Notes: generated from the letters alone by a model not told the origin. Counted from the stretch's first letter, positions 36,628-46,938 are shown. The stretch: DNA of 64,000 nt from Thalassovita taeanensis (GCF_900110775.1 NZ_FOEP01000004.1:286680-350679), one strand, 5' to 3'. Made by a program: numbers and translations.

Positions 36628-37941
36628 TTAATGATGGTCTGTTGTGAGCTTACGCTCGAGATACATAGAATAGCGCGACATGGAGAAACAGAAGACGAAG
36701 AACAGCAGGGCGATGAAGCCATAAAGTTCCCAGACAATCCCGTTCCAGTTCGCGTCGGCGCGGATGGCGTTGCTCAGGCCCAGAGGGTCCAGCAGGGCGA
36801 TAATCGACACCAGCGTGGTATCTTTGAACACCCCGATGAAGGTCGACACGATGCCCGGGATCGAGATCTTGAGCGCCTGCGGCATGATCACCAAACGCTG
36901 TGCCTGCCAGTAATCGAGTCCGAGACTGTCGGCGCCTTCGTACTGGCCCTTGGGCAGGGCAGCGAGGCCCCCGCGGATCACCTCGGCCATATAGGCAGCG
37001 GCGAAAAGCGTAACCATGATCAGCACCCGCAGGATGATGTCAAAGTTGGTGCCCGGCGGCATGAAGATGTTCAACAGGGTCGAGGCCACGAACAGCAGCG
37101 TGATCAGCGGCACGCCGCGGATGAACTCGATGAAGCCGACGCAGAGCGATTTGACGATCAGAAGATCCGACTGACGCCCCAGCGCCAGAATGATCCCCAA
37201 CGGCAGCGAACAGATGATCGCGGTAACCCCGATGGTGATCGACAGCATGAAGCCGCCGAAATTCCGGCTTTGGACCGTCTCCAGCTCCAGTGGGATCACC
37301 GAGGACAGCCCCGAGGCCACGGGACCAGCGAGGAACACCCACCAAAGGATCGGCACCAACGCCGCAAGGATGATCGCGGCAAGAGCCCCCAGTGCGGTCG
37401 AGGCATAGCGAAACACACCAAAACCGATGGCAAAACCGGCGAGTGCCACGAGCGGGTTCCAGATCGAGCCGCCCCACAGCAGCCAAGCCGCGATGAAGGG
37501 GAACAGGCCCGAGAACCAGATCAGTTTCGAGGGCACGAAATCCGTGAACAGGATCGGGCCAAGCGCCACGAACAGCATCACGAAGGTTAGGATCGGCCGC
37601 CAGTAAAGCTCGGACGGGTAGAAGCCGAACATCAGCTGCAACCAGCGTTCGCGAATCACGCCCCAGCAGGCACCGGTGGTGCCGTGTTCGCCAACCGAGC
37701 CAGCGGCGGTCAGGATCTCGCGGCAATTGGCCAGCGAGGTGCCGTTCCAAGTAGGAGAAAACACCCATGGCAGGATCGACGACAGGACAGAGAAGATAAC
37801 CGCAAGCGACAGCACTGTCAGGATCGAATTGAACCAGCCGGAGAACAGGTTCTCGCGCGCCCAGCCGATAAACCCGGTCGCGGCGACGGGTGGCGCTTTT
37901 TGCGGCAGTATTTCGGTGCGGACAAAAGCAATGTCAGACAT
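36628..37941 (-). CDS. bztC: Amino-acid ABC transporter permease (BztC)
   Basis: A 437-residue inner-membrane permease with about 9 hydrophobic segments, larger than the usual 220-residue HisM-type permeases because of an N-terminal membrane extension, as in R. capsulatus BztC. The C-terminal half holds the permease domain; the EAA loop is at [21 protein letters not shown]. It is one base from bztB. Confidence 0.92.
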   Translation of the reverse strand: MSDIAFVRTEILPQKAPPVAATGFIGWARENLFSGWFNSILTVLSLAVIFSVLSSILPWVFSPTWNGTSLANCREILTAAGSVGEHGTTGACWGVIRERWLQLMFGFYPSELYWRPILTFVMLFVALGPILFTDFVPSKLIWFSGLFPFIAAWLLWGGSIWNPLVALAGFAIGFGVFRYASTALGALAAIILAALVPILWWVFLAGPVASGLSSVIPLELETVQSRNFGGFMLSITIGVTAIICSLPLGIILALGRQSDLLIVKSLCVGFIEFIRGVPLITLLFVASTLLNIFMPPGTNFDIILRVLIMVTLFAAAYMAEVIRGGLAALPKGQYEGADSLGLDYWQAQRLVIMPQALKISIPGIVSTFIGVFKDTTLVSIIALLDPLGLSNAIRADANWNGIVWELYGFIALLFFVFCFSMSRYSMYLERKLTTDHH

Positions 37942-37942
37942 C

Positions 37943-39211
37943 TCAGCGCTCCCTCAGCTTTACGGATTCGTTATACCAGTTCATCACGAACGAAATGGTC
38001 AGCGAGATCACAAGGTAGACCAGCATCAGCATCAGGATGCACTCCAGCTCGCGGCCAGTCTGGTTCATGGTGATACCGCCCAGAGTGCCGGTAATGTCCA
38101 TGTAGCCGACGGCGATCGCCAGTGAAGAGTTTTTGGTCAGGTTCAGATATTGCGAAATCAGCGGCGGGATGATCACCCGCAGCGCCTGCGGCAAGACCAC
38201 AAGGCGCATGATCCGGCTGGGGCGCAGACCAAGCGCGCCTGCGGCTTCGGTCTGACCTTTCGAGATTGCCAAAATGCCCGCACGCACGTTTTCCGCGATG
38301 AAAGCCGCCGTATAGAGCGACAGGGCCAGCCACAGCGCGATCAGCGAGTTGCGCATATGCGTGCCGCCCTGAAAGTTGAACCCCTTGAGCGCAGGATAGC
38401 CCAGATGGAACCCAAGCGCGGCCATCACGATTATCGTCGGCACCGCGATCAGGCCCAACACCAGATACCATGTGGTGGGACGATCGCCGGTTGCCTCTTG
38501 AATGCGGTCGGCGCGTTTTTTGACCATACGCGCACCGATGATACCGCCGATCAATGCGATCAGGACGACCACAAGATCAAGGCTGATGTCGAAACGGACG
38601 GCGCTTTCGCCGAACAGATGCAAATCACCGAGGCTACGGGAAAACAGCGGTTCCGGAACATAGACGCCGCGGTTGGTGAACGCCACCGAATCGGACAGAA
38701 CCATTGTTGCCGTCGCATTTTCGCCGCGAAAGGCGTTTGGCGGCGGCAGTGTTTCGATCAGGATCGCCATCAGGAATACGATCCAGAGCAGCACCGGCAC
38801 GTTGCGGAACATTTCGACATATACCGTCATGATCCGGGCAATCAGCCAGTTCTTTGACAGCCGCAGCACCCCGATGATGATCCCCAGAACGGTCGCCGTC
38901 AAACACCCCAGAACCGCAACGACCAGCGTATTGAGCAGACCAACAAAGGCTGCGCGCATATGCGAGCTTCGCGAGCTGTAATCAATCAGGCGCTGGTTGA
39001 TGTCATACCCGGCCGATTCGCCCAGAAAACCGAAATCGATTGGTTTGCCCAAAGCGTTCAGGTTCTGCGCGGTGTTGTTAATCAGCCAAGCCGCCAGCAG
39101 CATGAACCCCAACATCGCAACAACCTGAATGGTCGCCGAGCGATAGCGGGTATCATAGATCAGCATAGATAGGCGGAACGACTCCTTAGGAGGGTCGGTG
39201 AGTGTCGTCAT
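37943..39211 (-). CDS. bztB: Amino-acid ABC transporter permease (BztB)
   Basis: A 422-residue permease with an N-terminal membrane extension and the EAA loop ENVRAGILAISKGQTEAAG. With BztC it forms the heteromeric channel for acidic amino acids and amides. It is separated from bztA by 132 bases containing a hairpin. Confidence 0.92.
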   Translation of the reverse strand: MTTLTDPPKESFRLSMLIYDTRYRSATIQVVAMLGFMLLAAWLINNTAQNLNALGKPIDFGFLGESAGYDINQRLIDYSSRSSHMRAAFVGLLNTLVVAVLGCLTATVLGIIIGVLRLSKNWLIARIMTVYVEMFRNVPVLLWIVFLMAILIETLPPPNAFRGENATATMVLSDSVAFTNRGVYVPEPLFSRSLGDLHLFGESAVRFDISLDLVVVLIALIGGIIGARMVKKRADRIQEATGDRPTTWYLVLGLIAVPTIIVMAALGFHLGYPALKGFNFQGGTHMRNSLIALWLALSLYTAAFIAENVRAGILAISKGQTEAAGALGLRPSRIMRLVVLPQALRVIIPPLISQYLNLTKNSSLAIAVGYMDITGTLGGITMNQTGRELECILMLMLVYLVISLTISFVMNWYNESVKLRER

Positions 39212-39306
39212 CTGGGTTGTTCCCCGTCATTCGGCCGTTATTTTTATCCGGTCCCCGCAGGGCCGATGGCCGATATTTTTTTCAAAACTGTCGTGGTATT
39301 GGCGAA

Positions 39307-39329
39307 AGGGCGCGGAAGAACCGCGCCCT
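39307..39329 (-). terminator. Hairpin between bztA and bztB
   Basis: AGGGCGCGG/CCGCGCCCT, 9 pairs, 5-base loop, followed on the minus strand by TTTCGCC. It sits just after the bztA stop. It may protect the bztA transcript or attenuate it, giving more binding protein than permease. Confidence 0.6.
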
Positions 39330-39343
39330 GTGCAGATTCCGGA

Positions 39344-40360
39344 TTAACGGAACGGAGGAGTGTAGAGCAGACCGCCATCGGTCCACTGCGCGTTCAAGCC
39401 GCGCGACAGGCCGATCGGTGTGCTGGCGCCGATGTTCTTCTCGAACAATTCGCCATAGTTGCCACCCGCCATGATGGCGTTCTTGGCCCAGTCAGGCGAC
39501 AGCCCCAGCATCTCGCCCAGGGTACCTTCGGTGCCCAGAATACGGTTGATTTCCGGGTTGTTGGTACCTGCGGACAGCTCGGCGATGTTGGCCGAGGTGA
39601 TGCCCAGCTCTTCAGCAGCGATCAGCGCGTTCAGCGCCCAGCGAACCACATCGCCCCATTCATTGTCGCCGTGGCGAACAAGCGGACCGAGCGGCTCTTT
39701 CGAGATGATCTCGGGCAGAACAATGTGTGCTGCAGGGTCTTCAAATGTGGCGCGAGTCGCGGCCAGACCGGAGGCGTCTGTGGTGTAAACGTCACAGGCA
39801 CCGGCAAGGTACTGCTGCTGCGCTTCGGCGTTGGTTTCGATCGGAACCGGCTCGTAGCTGATGTTGTTCGAGCGGAAGAAATCCGCCAAGTTCAGCTCGG
39901 TCGTGGTGCCGGTCTGAATACAAACGGTTGCGCCATCCAGGTCCTTGGCCGAGCTGACGCCCAGAGCCTTGGGAACCATGAAACCCTGACCATCATAGTA
40001 GTTCACGCCGACGAAATCGAACTTCAGATCGACATCGCGCGAGAAGGTCCAGGTGGTGTTACGGGCCAGAACGTCGATCTCACCCGACGCCAGCGCGGTA
40101 AAGCGCGTCTTGCCGGTTGTGGGAACGAATTCAACTGCGGTCGGGTCGCCGAGAACAGCAGCAGCGACGGCGCGGCAGATGCCAACGTCAAAACCGTCCC
40201 ATGTGCCGTTTGCGTCAGGCGCAGCGAAACCAACAAGACCGGTGGTCACGCCGCAGTTCAGCTTGCCGCGTGCCTTGACGTCGTCGAGTGTTCCGGCTGC
40301 AGCAGCACCGGCAGCAAGGCCGGCGACGGTCAGCGCGCCAAGAAATACGGATTTTTTCAT
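39344..40360 (-). CDS. bztA: Amino-acid ABC transporter substrate-binding protein (BztA)
   Basis: A 338-residue periplasmic binding protein with a signal peptide (MKKSVFLGALTVAGLAAG, cut near residue 21) and a class-3 binding fold; the stretch GFAAPDANGTWDGFDVGICR is typical of glutamate/glutamine binders. First gene of bztABCD. About 200 bases upstream (40361-40558) contain no gene and should hold the operon promoter. AGGAAGAGG lies ahead of the ATG. Confidence 0.93.
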   Translation of the reverse strand: MKKSVFLGALTVAGLAAGAAAAGTLDDVKARGKLNCGVTTGLVGFAAPDANGTWDGFDVGICRAVAAAVLGDPTAVEFVPTTGKTRFTALASGEIDVLARNTTWTFSRDVDLKFDFVGVNYYDGQGFMVPKALGVSSAKDLDGATVCIQTGTTTELNLADFFRSNNISYEPVPIETNAEAQQQYLAGACDVYTTDASGLAATRATFEDPAAHIVLPEIISKEPLGPLVRHGDNEWGDVVRWALNALIAAEELGITSANIAELSAGTNNPEINRILGTEGTLGEMLGLSPDWAKNAIMAGGNYGELFEKNIGASTPIGLSRGLNAQWTDGGLLYTPPFR

Positions 40361-40558
40361 GTTTACCTCTTCCTGATTTTCCGCCCATTTTAAGAGCGGC
40401 TCATCCAGCCCTTTTTGGGCCGGGGGCTATACTGTAAAGGGTTGCCCCCCTCTCAGTGACCAAAGTTTGGGCGGATTCATCTGCAAAGGTCAACCCTATC
40501 GTTTTCAAAACCGCGTGGCTTTTCAGATTTCCGTAAGGGAAGCCGTGTCTTCGCGCAC

Positions 40559-41275
40559 CTAGAAGGCAGGCGCGCACAGGTCGTGAAAACTTTTGGCGTG
40601 CAGGAAAGCCATCTGCTTGGTCTCGGCCAGAGCTGTGGCCTCGTCGTCGGCGCCCCATTGCTCTTCCTGCCAAAGCTCGTCAATGCGCGACAGCGCCCAT
40701 ATCTGCTGAGGTGGCAACAGGTCATGCACCGCAGCAAAGCCCAGAACCAACGAGCCGGACAGGCTGACAAGATCATGGAATGCCGTAAGCCGGAACGGAT
40801 CCATCGCGCGCACACGTGCCTGCAATACGCACTGCCCCTCGGGGTCTTGCGCGATATGCATAACCCCCTCCGCGCAGATCAGGCGCACACCAAGGCTCTG
40901 CTCGGCCCAATCAAGGATCGGATCCCAGGCTGCAGCCTGACGGGCGATCAGTTCTTGCGGCGCGGGTGCACGATAGCACAGCAGATCGGTGCCGCCGTAA
41001 TCGGCAATCAGCGCGGCGACCTCGTCATGCTGCTGCGCGACCTTATCGAGCGCGGCATTGGCGGACCGGGTGACGGGCATGGTCTGGGGCTTGATCTCGC
41101 CCTCTTGCGCGTCCCATTCATCGGCGACGGCTAACGCCATGGCCCGCGTCGGGACCACCAGCAGCGTCTTGGCCGGGGTGCGCACTGGGCGCCCGTCCAA
41201 CTGTACGGTGAAGCCGTCGTCGGCCTCGGTCACACTTGCCTCTTTCCAGAACCGTTTGGCTTTCCAGTTGCTCAT
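40559..41275 (-). CDS. ATP12-family F1-ATPase assembly chaperone
   Basis: A 238-residue protein of the ATP12 family, known in mitochondria and alphaproteobacteria, where it assists assembly of the F1 alpha subunit. Conserved parts are KRFWKEASV, LDGRPVRTPA, the middle PVTRSANAALD and the C-terminal WGADDEA. The start MSNWKAKRFW at 41275 overlaps the stop of the HAD gene by ATGA. It is the last of four coupled genes with crcB, rluC and the HAD gene. Confidence 0.9.
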   Translation of the reverse strand: MSNWKAKRFWKEASVTEADDGFTVQLDGRPVRTPAKTLLVVPTRAMALAVADEWDAQEGEIKPQTMPVTRSANAALDKVAQQHDEVAALIADYGGTDLLCYRAPAPQELIARQAAAWDPILDWAEQSLGVRLICAEGVMHIAQDPEGQCVLQARVRAMDPFRLTAFHDLVSLSGSLVLGFAAVHDLLPPQQIWALSRIDELWQEEQWGADDEATALAETKQMAFLHAKSFHDLCAPAF

Positions 41276-41958
41276 CGCTTTGTGTCCCACACCCTGTTCA
41301 GAACGCCGGGCAATTCACGGAAATCGCTGACCATATGATCGGCCATCCCAGCCAGATCCTGCGCCGGATGATAGCCCCAGCCAACTCCGATGGCGCGCAC
41401 CCCGGCGGCCTGCGCCATTTCCATGTCAAAACTTGTGTCGCCGATCATCACGGTATCCGCAGGCCCGATGCCGGTTTCCGCCATCGCGGCCTGTATCATC
41501 GCCGGATGCGGCTTGGACGGGTGATGGTCCGCCACCTGCCGCGTCACGAACACGCCCTCCAGCCCATGCCCGGTCAGCAACGCATCCAGCCCGCGCCGCG
41601 ATTTACCGGTAGCCACGCCAAGGATGTTTTGCGGTACGCCACCCAAATGCGTCAGCACGTCACGCACATGCGGATAAAGCGGCGAACTTCGCGCCGATCC
41701 CTGCTCTGCGCGCAGCTGCATATATGCCTCTTTATACCACGCCTCCATCTGCGTGTGCTGCAGCGGGGACAGGCCCGGCGCAAGGCGCGGTATTGCCACC
41801 TGAAGCGACAGACCGACAATGCTTAGGACAGCCTCGCGCGGGGGCGCGGCCTGACCGGCCTGCTCAAAGGCACGACTCATCGAGGTGACGATGTCGCCCT
41901 GACTGTCCACCAGCGTTCCGTCCACATCGAAGATGATCAGCCGTAGCTGCCCCGTCAT
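41272..41958 (-). CDS. HAD-family hydrolase, phosphoglycolate-phosphatase-like
   Basis: A 228-residue HAD hydrolase with FDVDGTLVDSQG (residues 9-20), a Ser/Thr in GVATGKSRRG, a Lys in KPHP and GDTSFDM. Probable substrates are phosphoglycolate or another small phosphate ester. ATGA overlap with rluC upstream and the ATP12-family gene downstream. Confidence 0.88.
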   Translation of the reverse strand: MTGQLRLIIFDVDGTLVDSQGDIVTSMSRAFEQAGQAAPPREAVLSIVGLSLQVAIPRLAPGLSPLQHTQMEAWYKEAYMQLRAEQGSARSSPLYPHVRDVLTHLGGVPQNILGVATGKSRRGLDALLTGHGLEGVFVTRQVADHHPSKPHPAMIQAAMAETGIGPADTVMIGDTSFDMEMAQAAGVRAIGVGWGYHPAQDLAGMADHMVSDFRELPGVLNRVWDTKR

Positions 41959-42998
41959 TCCAGATCCTCGAACGGGTCCTCGGGGACATCATTTTCGTTC
42001 CACTGGAACGTATTCCAGGTGCGTGTCATGTGCTCGGGCAGCGCTGCGGTGAAGCTGATAACCTTCTTGGTCATCGGATGCTCGATTCGCAACGAGCGCG
42101 CGTGAAGATGCAGCTTGCGACTGATATCCCCCCCCAATTGCGCGCCCCATCCATCGCCTAGGTTTTCCTGCCCCGAACCGCCGTATTTACCATCGCCGAT
42201 GATCGGATGCCCGATCTCGGCCATATGCGCGCGCAACTGATGGGTGCGGCCGGTGATCGGCACCAGCGCCACCCAGGCACAGCGTTTCGCCGCCGTATCC
42301 AGCACTGCGTAATCGGTGGTGGCGCGTTTGGCGCCTTCGGTTTTGGCCACGTCGGACGGGTGCAGGCAGATCATCTTCTCACCTTCCCCACCGCTGCCAT
42401 GGCCGGGCGCCTTGATCAGACCGTATTTAATCGTGCCCATCCGCGGCGCAGGCACACCTGCAACGGCAGCCCAATACATCTTGCGGGTTTCGCGGTGGCG
42501 AAACGCTGCGGTCAGCGCCGCCGCCGCCAAACGGTGCCGCGCCAGAACCAGCACACCCGAGGTATCCTTGTCCAAGCGGTGCACCAGCCGTGGCTTTTCA
42601 TCCGCGCCAAAGCGCAGCGCCTCGGACAGGCTGTCGACATGGCGGGTCTGCTTGCTGCCGCCCTGAACCGGCAATCCGGGCGGCTTGTTCAACACGATCA
42701 TATCATCGTCGCGGTAAATCACCGCCGATTGCATCATCTTGATATCGGCGTTGGAAATATCGGTTCGTGGCCCAGCCTCGATCTGGTCGGGTGTGGGCAA
42801 CGGCGGAATGCGCACGTCCTGCCCGGCTTCAAGCCGGGTCGCAGGCTTGACGCGACCGCCATCGACCCGCAATTCGCCCTTGCGACACATCTTCTCGATC
42901 CGGCCCTGCGACAGATGCGGGAACATCCGCTTCAACCAGCGGTCCAAGCGCTGGTCGCCATCACCCGGCCCCACAGTAATTGTCTGAACCCGGCTCAT
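41955..42998 (-). CDS. rluC: Ribosomal large-subunit pseudouridine synthase RluC-like
   Basis: A 347-residue pseudouridine synthase: N-terminal S4 RNA-binding domain (LDRWLKRMFPHLSQGRIEKM) and a catalytic RsuA/RluA domain with Asp in HRLDKDTSG. In E. coli RluC modifies 23S positions 955, 2504 and 2580; RluC versus RluD cannot be decided here with certainty. Overlaps crcB and the HAD gene by ATGA each. Confidence 0.88.
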   Translation of the reverse strand: MSRVQTITVGPGDGDQRLDRWLKRMFPHLSQGRIEKMCRKGELRVDGGRVKPATRLEAGQDVRIPPLPTPDQIEAGPRTDISNADIKMMQSAVIYRDDDMIVLNKPPGLPVQGGSKQTRHVDSLSEALRFGADEKPRLVHRLDKDTSGVLVLARHRLAAAALTAAFRHRETRKMYWAAVAGVPAPRMGTIKYGLIKAPGHGSGGEGEKMICLHPSDVAKTEGAKRATTDYAVLDTAAKRCAWVALVPITGRTHQLRAHMAEIGHPIIGDGKYGGSGQENLGDGWGAQLGGDISRKLHLHARSLRIEHPMTKKVISFTAALPEHMTRTWNTFQWNENDVPEDPFEDLE

Positions 42999-43372
42999 GC
43001 CAGCACTCCTCGCATCAAATTTACCCCGACCACCAGCGCAGCCAACGACAACACAACCGACAGCCCGACATACATCGCCGCCTGCCCCACCGCCCCGCGT
43101 TCAAACAAGGTATACGCCTCTAGCGAAAACGCCGAGAAGGTGGTGAATCCTCCCAAGACCCCGGTCATCAGCAACGGGTTAAGATGGCTCAGCCCCTTTT
43201 GCCCCAGATAGACAATCAACGCGCCCATGACCCCGGACCCAAGGATATTGACCGCCATCACCCCAAGCGGAAACCCCGGCCCGACAAAACGAAAAATCGC
43301 AATCCCCGCCAAATACCGCAGGGATGCGCCGAACGCGCCGCCAAGAGCGACCTGAAGAAGGGTTGTAAACAT
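42995..43372 (-). CDS. crcB: Fluoride efflux channel CrcB (Fluc)
   Basis: A 125-residue four-helix membrane protein; two copies form the dual-topology fluoride channel. The family motifs GGAFGASLRY (residues 11-20) and GGFTTFSAFSLE (about 71-82, with the phenylalanine box) are intact. No fluoride riboswitch could be recognised upstream. Coupled to rluC by ATGA. Confidence 0.93.
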   Translation of the reverse strand: MFTTLLQVALGGAFGASLRYLAGIAIFRFVGPGFPLGVMAVNILGSGVMGALIVYLGQKGLSHLNPLLMTGVLGGFTTFSAFSLEAYTLFERGAVGQAAMYVGLSVVLSLAALVVGVNLMRGVLA

Positions 43373-43433
43373 GCCGCCCCCTCTGAGGCTGCATCGCCCG
43401 AATGTCAAGCAATCAAGGCCCATCCTGCCCTTC

Positions 43434-43466
43434 TGCTTCTTTCTGAGCGAAATACTCCCGCGCGGA
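43434..43466 (+). repeat. Dispersed intergenic repeat, copy C
   Basis: Copy with TTC, then AAATACTCCCGCGCG, between crcB and rarA. See copies at 508, 7463 and 27361. Confidence 0.45.
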
Positions 43467-43473
43467 GCGCGCC

Positions 43474-43496
43474 GCTTCGTGCCCTGTGCACGAAGC
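43474..43496 (-). terminator. Hairpin downstream of rarA
   Basis: GCTTCGTGC/GCACGAAGC, 9 perfect pairs with a 5-base loop, 34 bases after the rarA stop. No T-run follows, so it is a weak terminator or processing signal. Confidence 0.45.
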
Positions 43497-43529
43497 TCAC
43501 AAAGTGATGCCAACGGCATCCCGATCAGA

Positions 43530-44840
43530 TCAGCTGCGTTGCGCACGCAAACGGGCGAAATACTCCAGCCGTTTTTTCAACTCGCGCTCAAACCCACGCT
43601 CGACCGGCTGGTAATAGCTGCCCCGCTGCATCGTTTCGGGAAAGTAATTCTGCCCCGAAAACGCATCTTCGGCGTCGTGATCATAAGCATAACCTGCGCC
43701 ATAGCCCTGCTCTTTCATCATCTTCGTCGGCGCGTTGAGGATATGCTTGGGCGGCGGCTCGCTGCCGGATTTTCGCGCCGCCTGCATCGCCGCCTTGTAA
43801 GCAGCATAGCCCGCGTTGGATTTCGGCGCCAGCGCCAGATAGGTCACGGCTTGCGCCAGCGCCAGCTCGCCCTCGGGGCTGCCCAGACGCTCATAAGTTT
43901 CCCACGCGTGCAGGCAAACAGTCTGCGCCTGCGGGTCGGCCAGACCGATATCCTCGACCGCCATGCGAATGATCCGCCGCGCAAGATAGCGCGGATCTTC
44001 GCCGCCGGTCAGCATCCGTGCCATCCAGTACAGCGCCGCGTCAGGATCAGAGCCGCGCACCGATTTGTGCAGCGCCGAGATCAGGTTGTAATGCTCTTCG
44101 CCGCCCTTGTCATATTTCGCTGCGCGCTTCATCAGGCGTTTGCTCAGCGCCTCGGTGTTCAGCTTGCCCTCGACCCGCCAGGCAGCAACCTGTTCGATCA
44201 GGTTAAGCAGCGCCCGCCCGTCACCATCCGCCATTTCCAGCAGTGCCTCGCGCGCCGGGCCGTCCAACGGCAGAGCGCGGGCCAGCTGTTTCTCGGCCCG
44301 CTGCGTCAGCCGCTCCAGATCGGCCAGCGACAGCCGCTCCAGCACCAGAACCTGAGCGCGGCTCAAGACCGCGGCGTTCAGCTCGAAGCTGGGGTTTTCG
44401 GTGGTGGCCCCGACCAGCAGGATGGTGCCATCTTCCATATGCGGCAGGAAGCTGTCTTGCTGGGCTTTGTTGAAGCGGTGAATTTCGTCGACGAACAGCA
44501 ACGTGCCCTGCCCGTTTTGACGGCGCAGCCGGGCGGCCTCGAAGACTTTTTTCAGATCGGGCACACCGGTGAAAATCGCGCTGATCTGCACGAAATGCAG
44601 GTCGGTTTCATCCGCCAGTAACCGCGCGATGGTGGTCTTTCCCACTCCCGGCGGACCCCAGAAAATCAGTGATGAAAGGCTGCCTGCGCCCAGCATCACG
44701 CCAAGCGGCGCCTCCGATCCCAAGACCTGCTCCTGCCCGATCACCTCGGACAGCGCCTGCGGGCGCAACTGGTCGGCCAGTGGGCGTGGCGCGGTGCCTT
44801 TCGGGGCGGGCGGTGTGTCAGAGGCGAAGAGATCGGCCAT
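43530..44840 (-). CDS. rarA: Replication-associated recombination protein RarA (MgsA)
   Basis: An AAA+ ATPase of the clamp-loader family acting at stalled forks. The 436-residue protein has Walker [10 protein letters not shown] near residue 61, Walker [11 protein letters not shown], an arginine finger region and the C-terminal MgsA tetramerisation part ending [11 protein letters not shown]. The start MADLFASDT at 44840 is 7 bases after the protease stop; the longer reading runs into that gene. Confidence 0.93.
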   Translation of the reverse strand: MADLFASDTPPAPKGTAPRPLADQLRPQALSEVIGQEQVLGSEAPLGVMLGAGSLSSLIFWGPPGVGKTTIARLLADETDLHFVQISAIFTGVPDLKKVFEAARLRRQNGQGTLLFVDEIHRFNKAQQDSFLPHMEDGTILLVGATTENPSFELNAAVLSRAQVLVLERLSLADLERLTQRAEKQLARALPLDGPAREALLEMADGDGRALLNLIEQVAAWRVEGKLNTEALSKRLMKRAAKYDKGGEEHYNLISALHKSVRGSDPDAALYWMARMLTGGEDPRYLARRIIRMAVEDIGLADPQAQTVCLHAWETYERLGSPEGELALAQAVTYLALAPKSNAGYAAYKAAMQAARKSGSEPPPKHILNAPTKMMKEQGYGAGYAYDHDAEDAFSGQNYFPETMQRGSYYQPVERGFERELKKRLEYFARLRAQRS

Positions 44841-44847
44841 CAGCGCA

Positions 44848-46227
44848 TCACAACCGGAACCGAATGACCAGCCGCTGCAGCCCGCGCTGCACATCCAGCG
44901 TCAACCGTCGCACGCGCCCGGTCAGGGCTTTTTCGACGTCTTTCGTAGCCTCGATCGTGTCGCCATTGATGACATGCAGGATGTCGCCGGATTTTAGTCC
45001 GACCTGTCCCGCAACCGGGCCGGGATCTTCAACCACGACCCCGGTGCTGCTGAGCGGCAGGCCATACTCCGACAGGACGGCGGGATTGATGTTCGATACG
45101 GTCAGGCCCGGCAGCGCCGACGCCTCGCTCAGCACGCGGCGGTCGCGTGCGGGGGTGTCGGGGGCAGCCATCAGCCCGACCGTGACCTCCTGTGCCGTGC
45201 CATCGTGGACGCGGGTGATGCGCGTTTGCGCCCCAAGCCCGGCCACGGACATACGGAACACCATCTCGGCGGGCGTGTTCACCGGCTGGCCATCAACGGA
45301 CAGGATTACATCGCCGGACTGAAACCCGGCAGCCAGAAATGGGCTTGCAGGATGCAGTTCCGCAATCAGGATACCACTGGCGCGCTCAAGCCCAAGGCTG
45401 GCTGCGATATCGGCATCAACGGGCTGTCCGTTTATCCCGGCCCAGGGGCGTTTGAACTGGTTTTCACCGGCGCGGGCCTGTGCCACGAACTGCGCCACGA
45501 GGTTGGAGGGAATGGCGAAGCCGATGCCGTTTGACCCGCCCGAACGCGTCAGGATCGAAGTATTTACCCCGATCAGCCGCCCGTTCACATCAATCAGCGC
45601 ACCGCCAGAGTTTCCGGGGTTGATCGCCGCATCGGTCTGCAAAAAATAACCGCGAGCGCTGCCGGTAGCGGTGCCCGAACGCGCCAGCCCCGACACGATG
45701 CCGCTGGTCACGGTCTGGCCGACGCCGAAGGGATTGCCAATGGCCAGTACCAGTTCGCCAACCTCGACGCTCTCGCTGTCGCGCAGAGCAAGAGAGGGCA
45801 TGTCCTGTGCACTATCAAGACGCAGGATTGCCAGATCGCTTTCTTCATCAGAGAGCAGCACCGACGCCTCGAATTCGCGCCGGTCATTGAGCACCACGCG
45901 GATGTCCGTCGCACCGCCAACCACATGATAATTCGACACAACATAGCCATCCGAGGACAAAATCACACCAGAGCCAAGCGAGTTTTGCACCTGCGGGCGG
46001 ATGGTGCCGAAATCGCGGAACATGTCGCGGAAAAACGGATCATCCTGAAACGGGCTGGTCCGGGTGGCGACGATGCGCTTGGCATAGATGTTCACCACGG
46101 CGGGGGCGGTTTGTTTCACGAGCGGCGCAAAGCCAAGCTGAATTTCGGTTTGCGACTGCGGCACGCGGGTATCCGCCAACAGCGGCGTGGCAATAAGCGT
46201 GAGAACGAAAATGAATGACCGAACCAT
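44848..46227 (-). CDS. DegP/HtrA-family periplasmic serine protease
   Basis: A 459-residue protease and chaperone of the envelope. Signal peptide about residues 1-19, trypsin-like domain with catalytic His101 (SNYHVVGG), Asp131 (EESDLAIL) and Ser207 (GNSGGAL), then two PDZ domains (about 260-350 and 370-459). It is of the DegQ/DegS-like length. The start at 46227 has AGGGGGT upstream and gives a proper signal peptide. Upstream of rarA, downstream of the rplQ terminator. Confidence 0.92.
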   Translation of the reverse strand: MVRSFIFVLTLIATPLLADTRVPQSQTEIQLGFAPLVKQTAPAVVNIYAKRIVATRTSPFQDDPFFRDMFRDFGTIRPQVQNSLGSGVILSSDGYVVSNYHVVGGATDIRVVLNDRREFEASVLLSDEESDLAILRLDSAQDMPSLALRDSESVEVGELVLAIGNPFGVGQTVTSGIVSGLARSGTATGSARGYFLQTDAAINPGNSGGALIDVNGRLIGVNTSILTRSGGSNGIGFAIPSNLVAQFVAQARAGENQFKRPWAGINGQPVDADIAASLGLERASGILIAELHPASPFLAAGFQSGDVILSVDGQPVNTPAEMVFRMSVAGLGAQTRITRVHDGTAQEVTVGLMAAPDTPARDRRVLSEASALPGLTVSNINPAVLSEYGLPLSSTGVVVEDPGPVAGQVGLKSGDILHVINGDTIEATKDVEKALTGRVRRLTLDVQRGLQRLVIRFRL

Positions 46228-46301
46228 GCGGACCCCCTGAATAGCTATCTCTGATATGCTGAGCCGGGCGGCGGATTGCAAGGTGGGGTGCCGCCGCAAC
46301 G

Positions 46302-46330
46302 AAAAACCCCGCCCGCAAAAGCGGACGGGG
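46302..46330 (-). terminator. Terminator of the alpha operon after rplQ
   Basis: On the minus strand CCCCGTCCGC pairs with GCGGGCGGGG (10 pairs including one G-U) around a TTTT loop and runs into TTTTT. Confidence 0.85.
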
Positions 46331-46358
46331 CTGACAGTCGGCGCGGGGCCGGTGTGTC

Positions 46359-46778
46359 TTATTCTTCGGCGGCTGCCTCGGCGGCAACGCGGGCCTTGTC
46401 GCCAGCGCCTTTGGCGTCAACGTCGCGGTCCACGAATTCGATGATCGCCATCGGTGCCATGTCACCATAGCGGAAACCGGCTTTCATGATACGGACATAG
46501 CCACCCTGACGCTCTTTGTAGCGCGGGCCCAGAACTTCGAACAGTTTCGCAACATATGCGTCCTGCTTCAGCTGTGCACCGGCCTGACGACGCGCGTGCA
46601 GATCGCCGCGCTTGCCCAGCGTGATCAGCTTTTCAATGATCGGGCGCAGTTCTTTGGCCTTGGGAAGGGTCGTTTTGATTTGCTCATGTTCGATGAGCGA
46701 GCCGGCCATGTTTGCCCACAGCGCCTTACGGTGCTCGTGGGTACGGTTCAGGCGGCGGTAACCTTTTGCGTGACGCAT
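46359..46778 (-). CDS. rplQ: Ribosomal protein L17
   Basis: Large-subunit protein near the exit tunnel. The 139-residue protein begins [20 protein letters not shown], diagnostic for L17, and ends in an Ala/Glu-rich tail. A terminator follows. It is 199 bases after rpoA, an unusually wide gap with repeats. Confidence 0.97.
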   Translation of the reverse strand: MRHAKGYRRLNRTHEHRKALWANMAGSLIEHEQIKTTLPKAKELRPIIEKLITLGKRGDLHARRQAGAQLKQDAYVAKLFEVLGPRYKERQGGYVRIMKAGFRYGDMAPMAIIEFVDRDVDAKGAGDKARVAAEAAAEE

Positions 46779-46873
46779 TTTCTATCTCCTACAGCGTTAT
46801 GCTTTGTCTGGCAGCCGATGCGTGTCAGCCACTCTCCTTGGGGCGGTATGCCCAGTTTTGGCGCCTCTGTAAT

Positions 46874-46919
46874 ACGTCGGTATCACGTCGGTATTTCGTC
46901 GGTGCCGGGGTCGGTATGG
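46874..46919. repeat. Tandem 11-bp-period repeat between rpoA and rplQ
   Basis: ACGTCGGTATC, ACGTCGGTATT and TCGTCGGTGCC follow head to tail, then a diverged GGGGTCGGTATGG. The period matches one DNA helical turn. Function unknown. Confidence 0.6.
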
Positions 46920-46938
46920 CGAGATCAAGCCCGCCCTA

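Noticed and set aside
39266..40393. Long plus-strand open frame opposite bztA
   Set aside because: Antisense to a clear periplasmic binding protein gene, with no family features.
43373..43529. Fluoride riboswitch ahead of crcB
   Set aside because: No GGNGAUGG-type core or pseudoknot could be found on the minus strand; the region is filled by repeat copy C and a hairpin after rarA.
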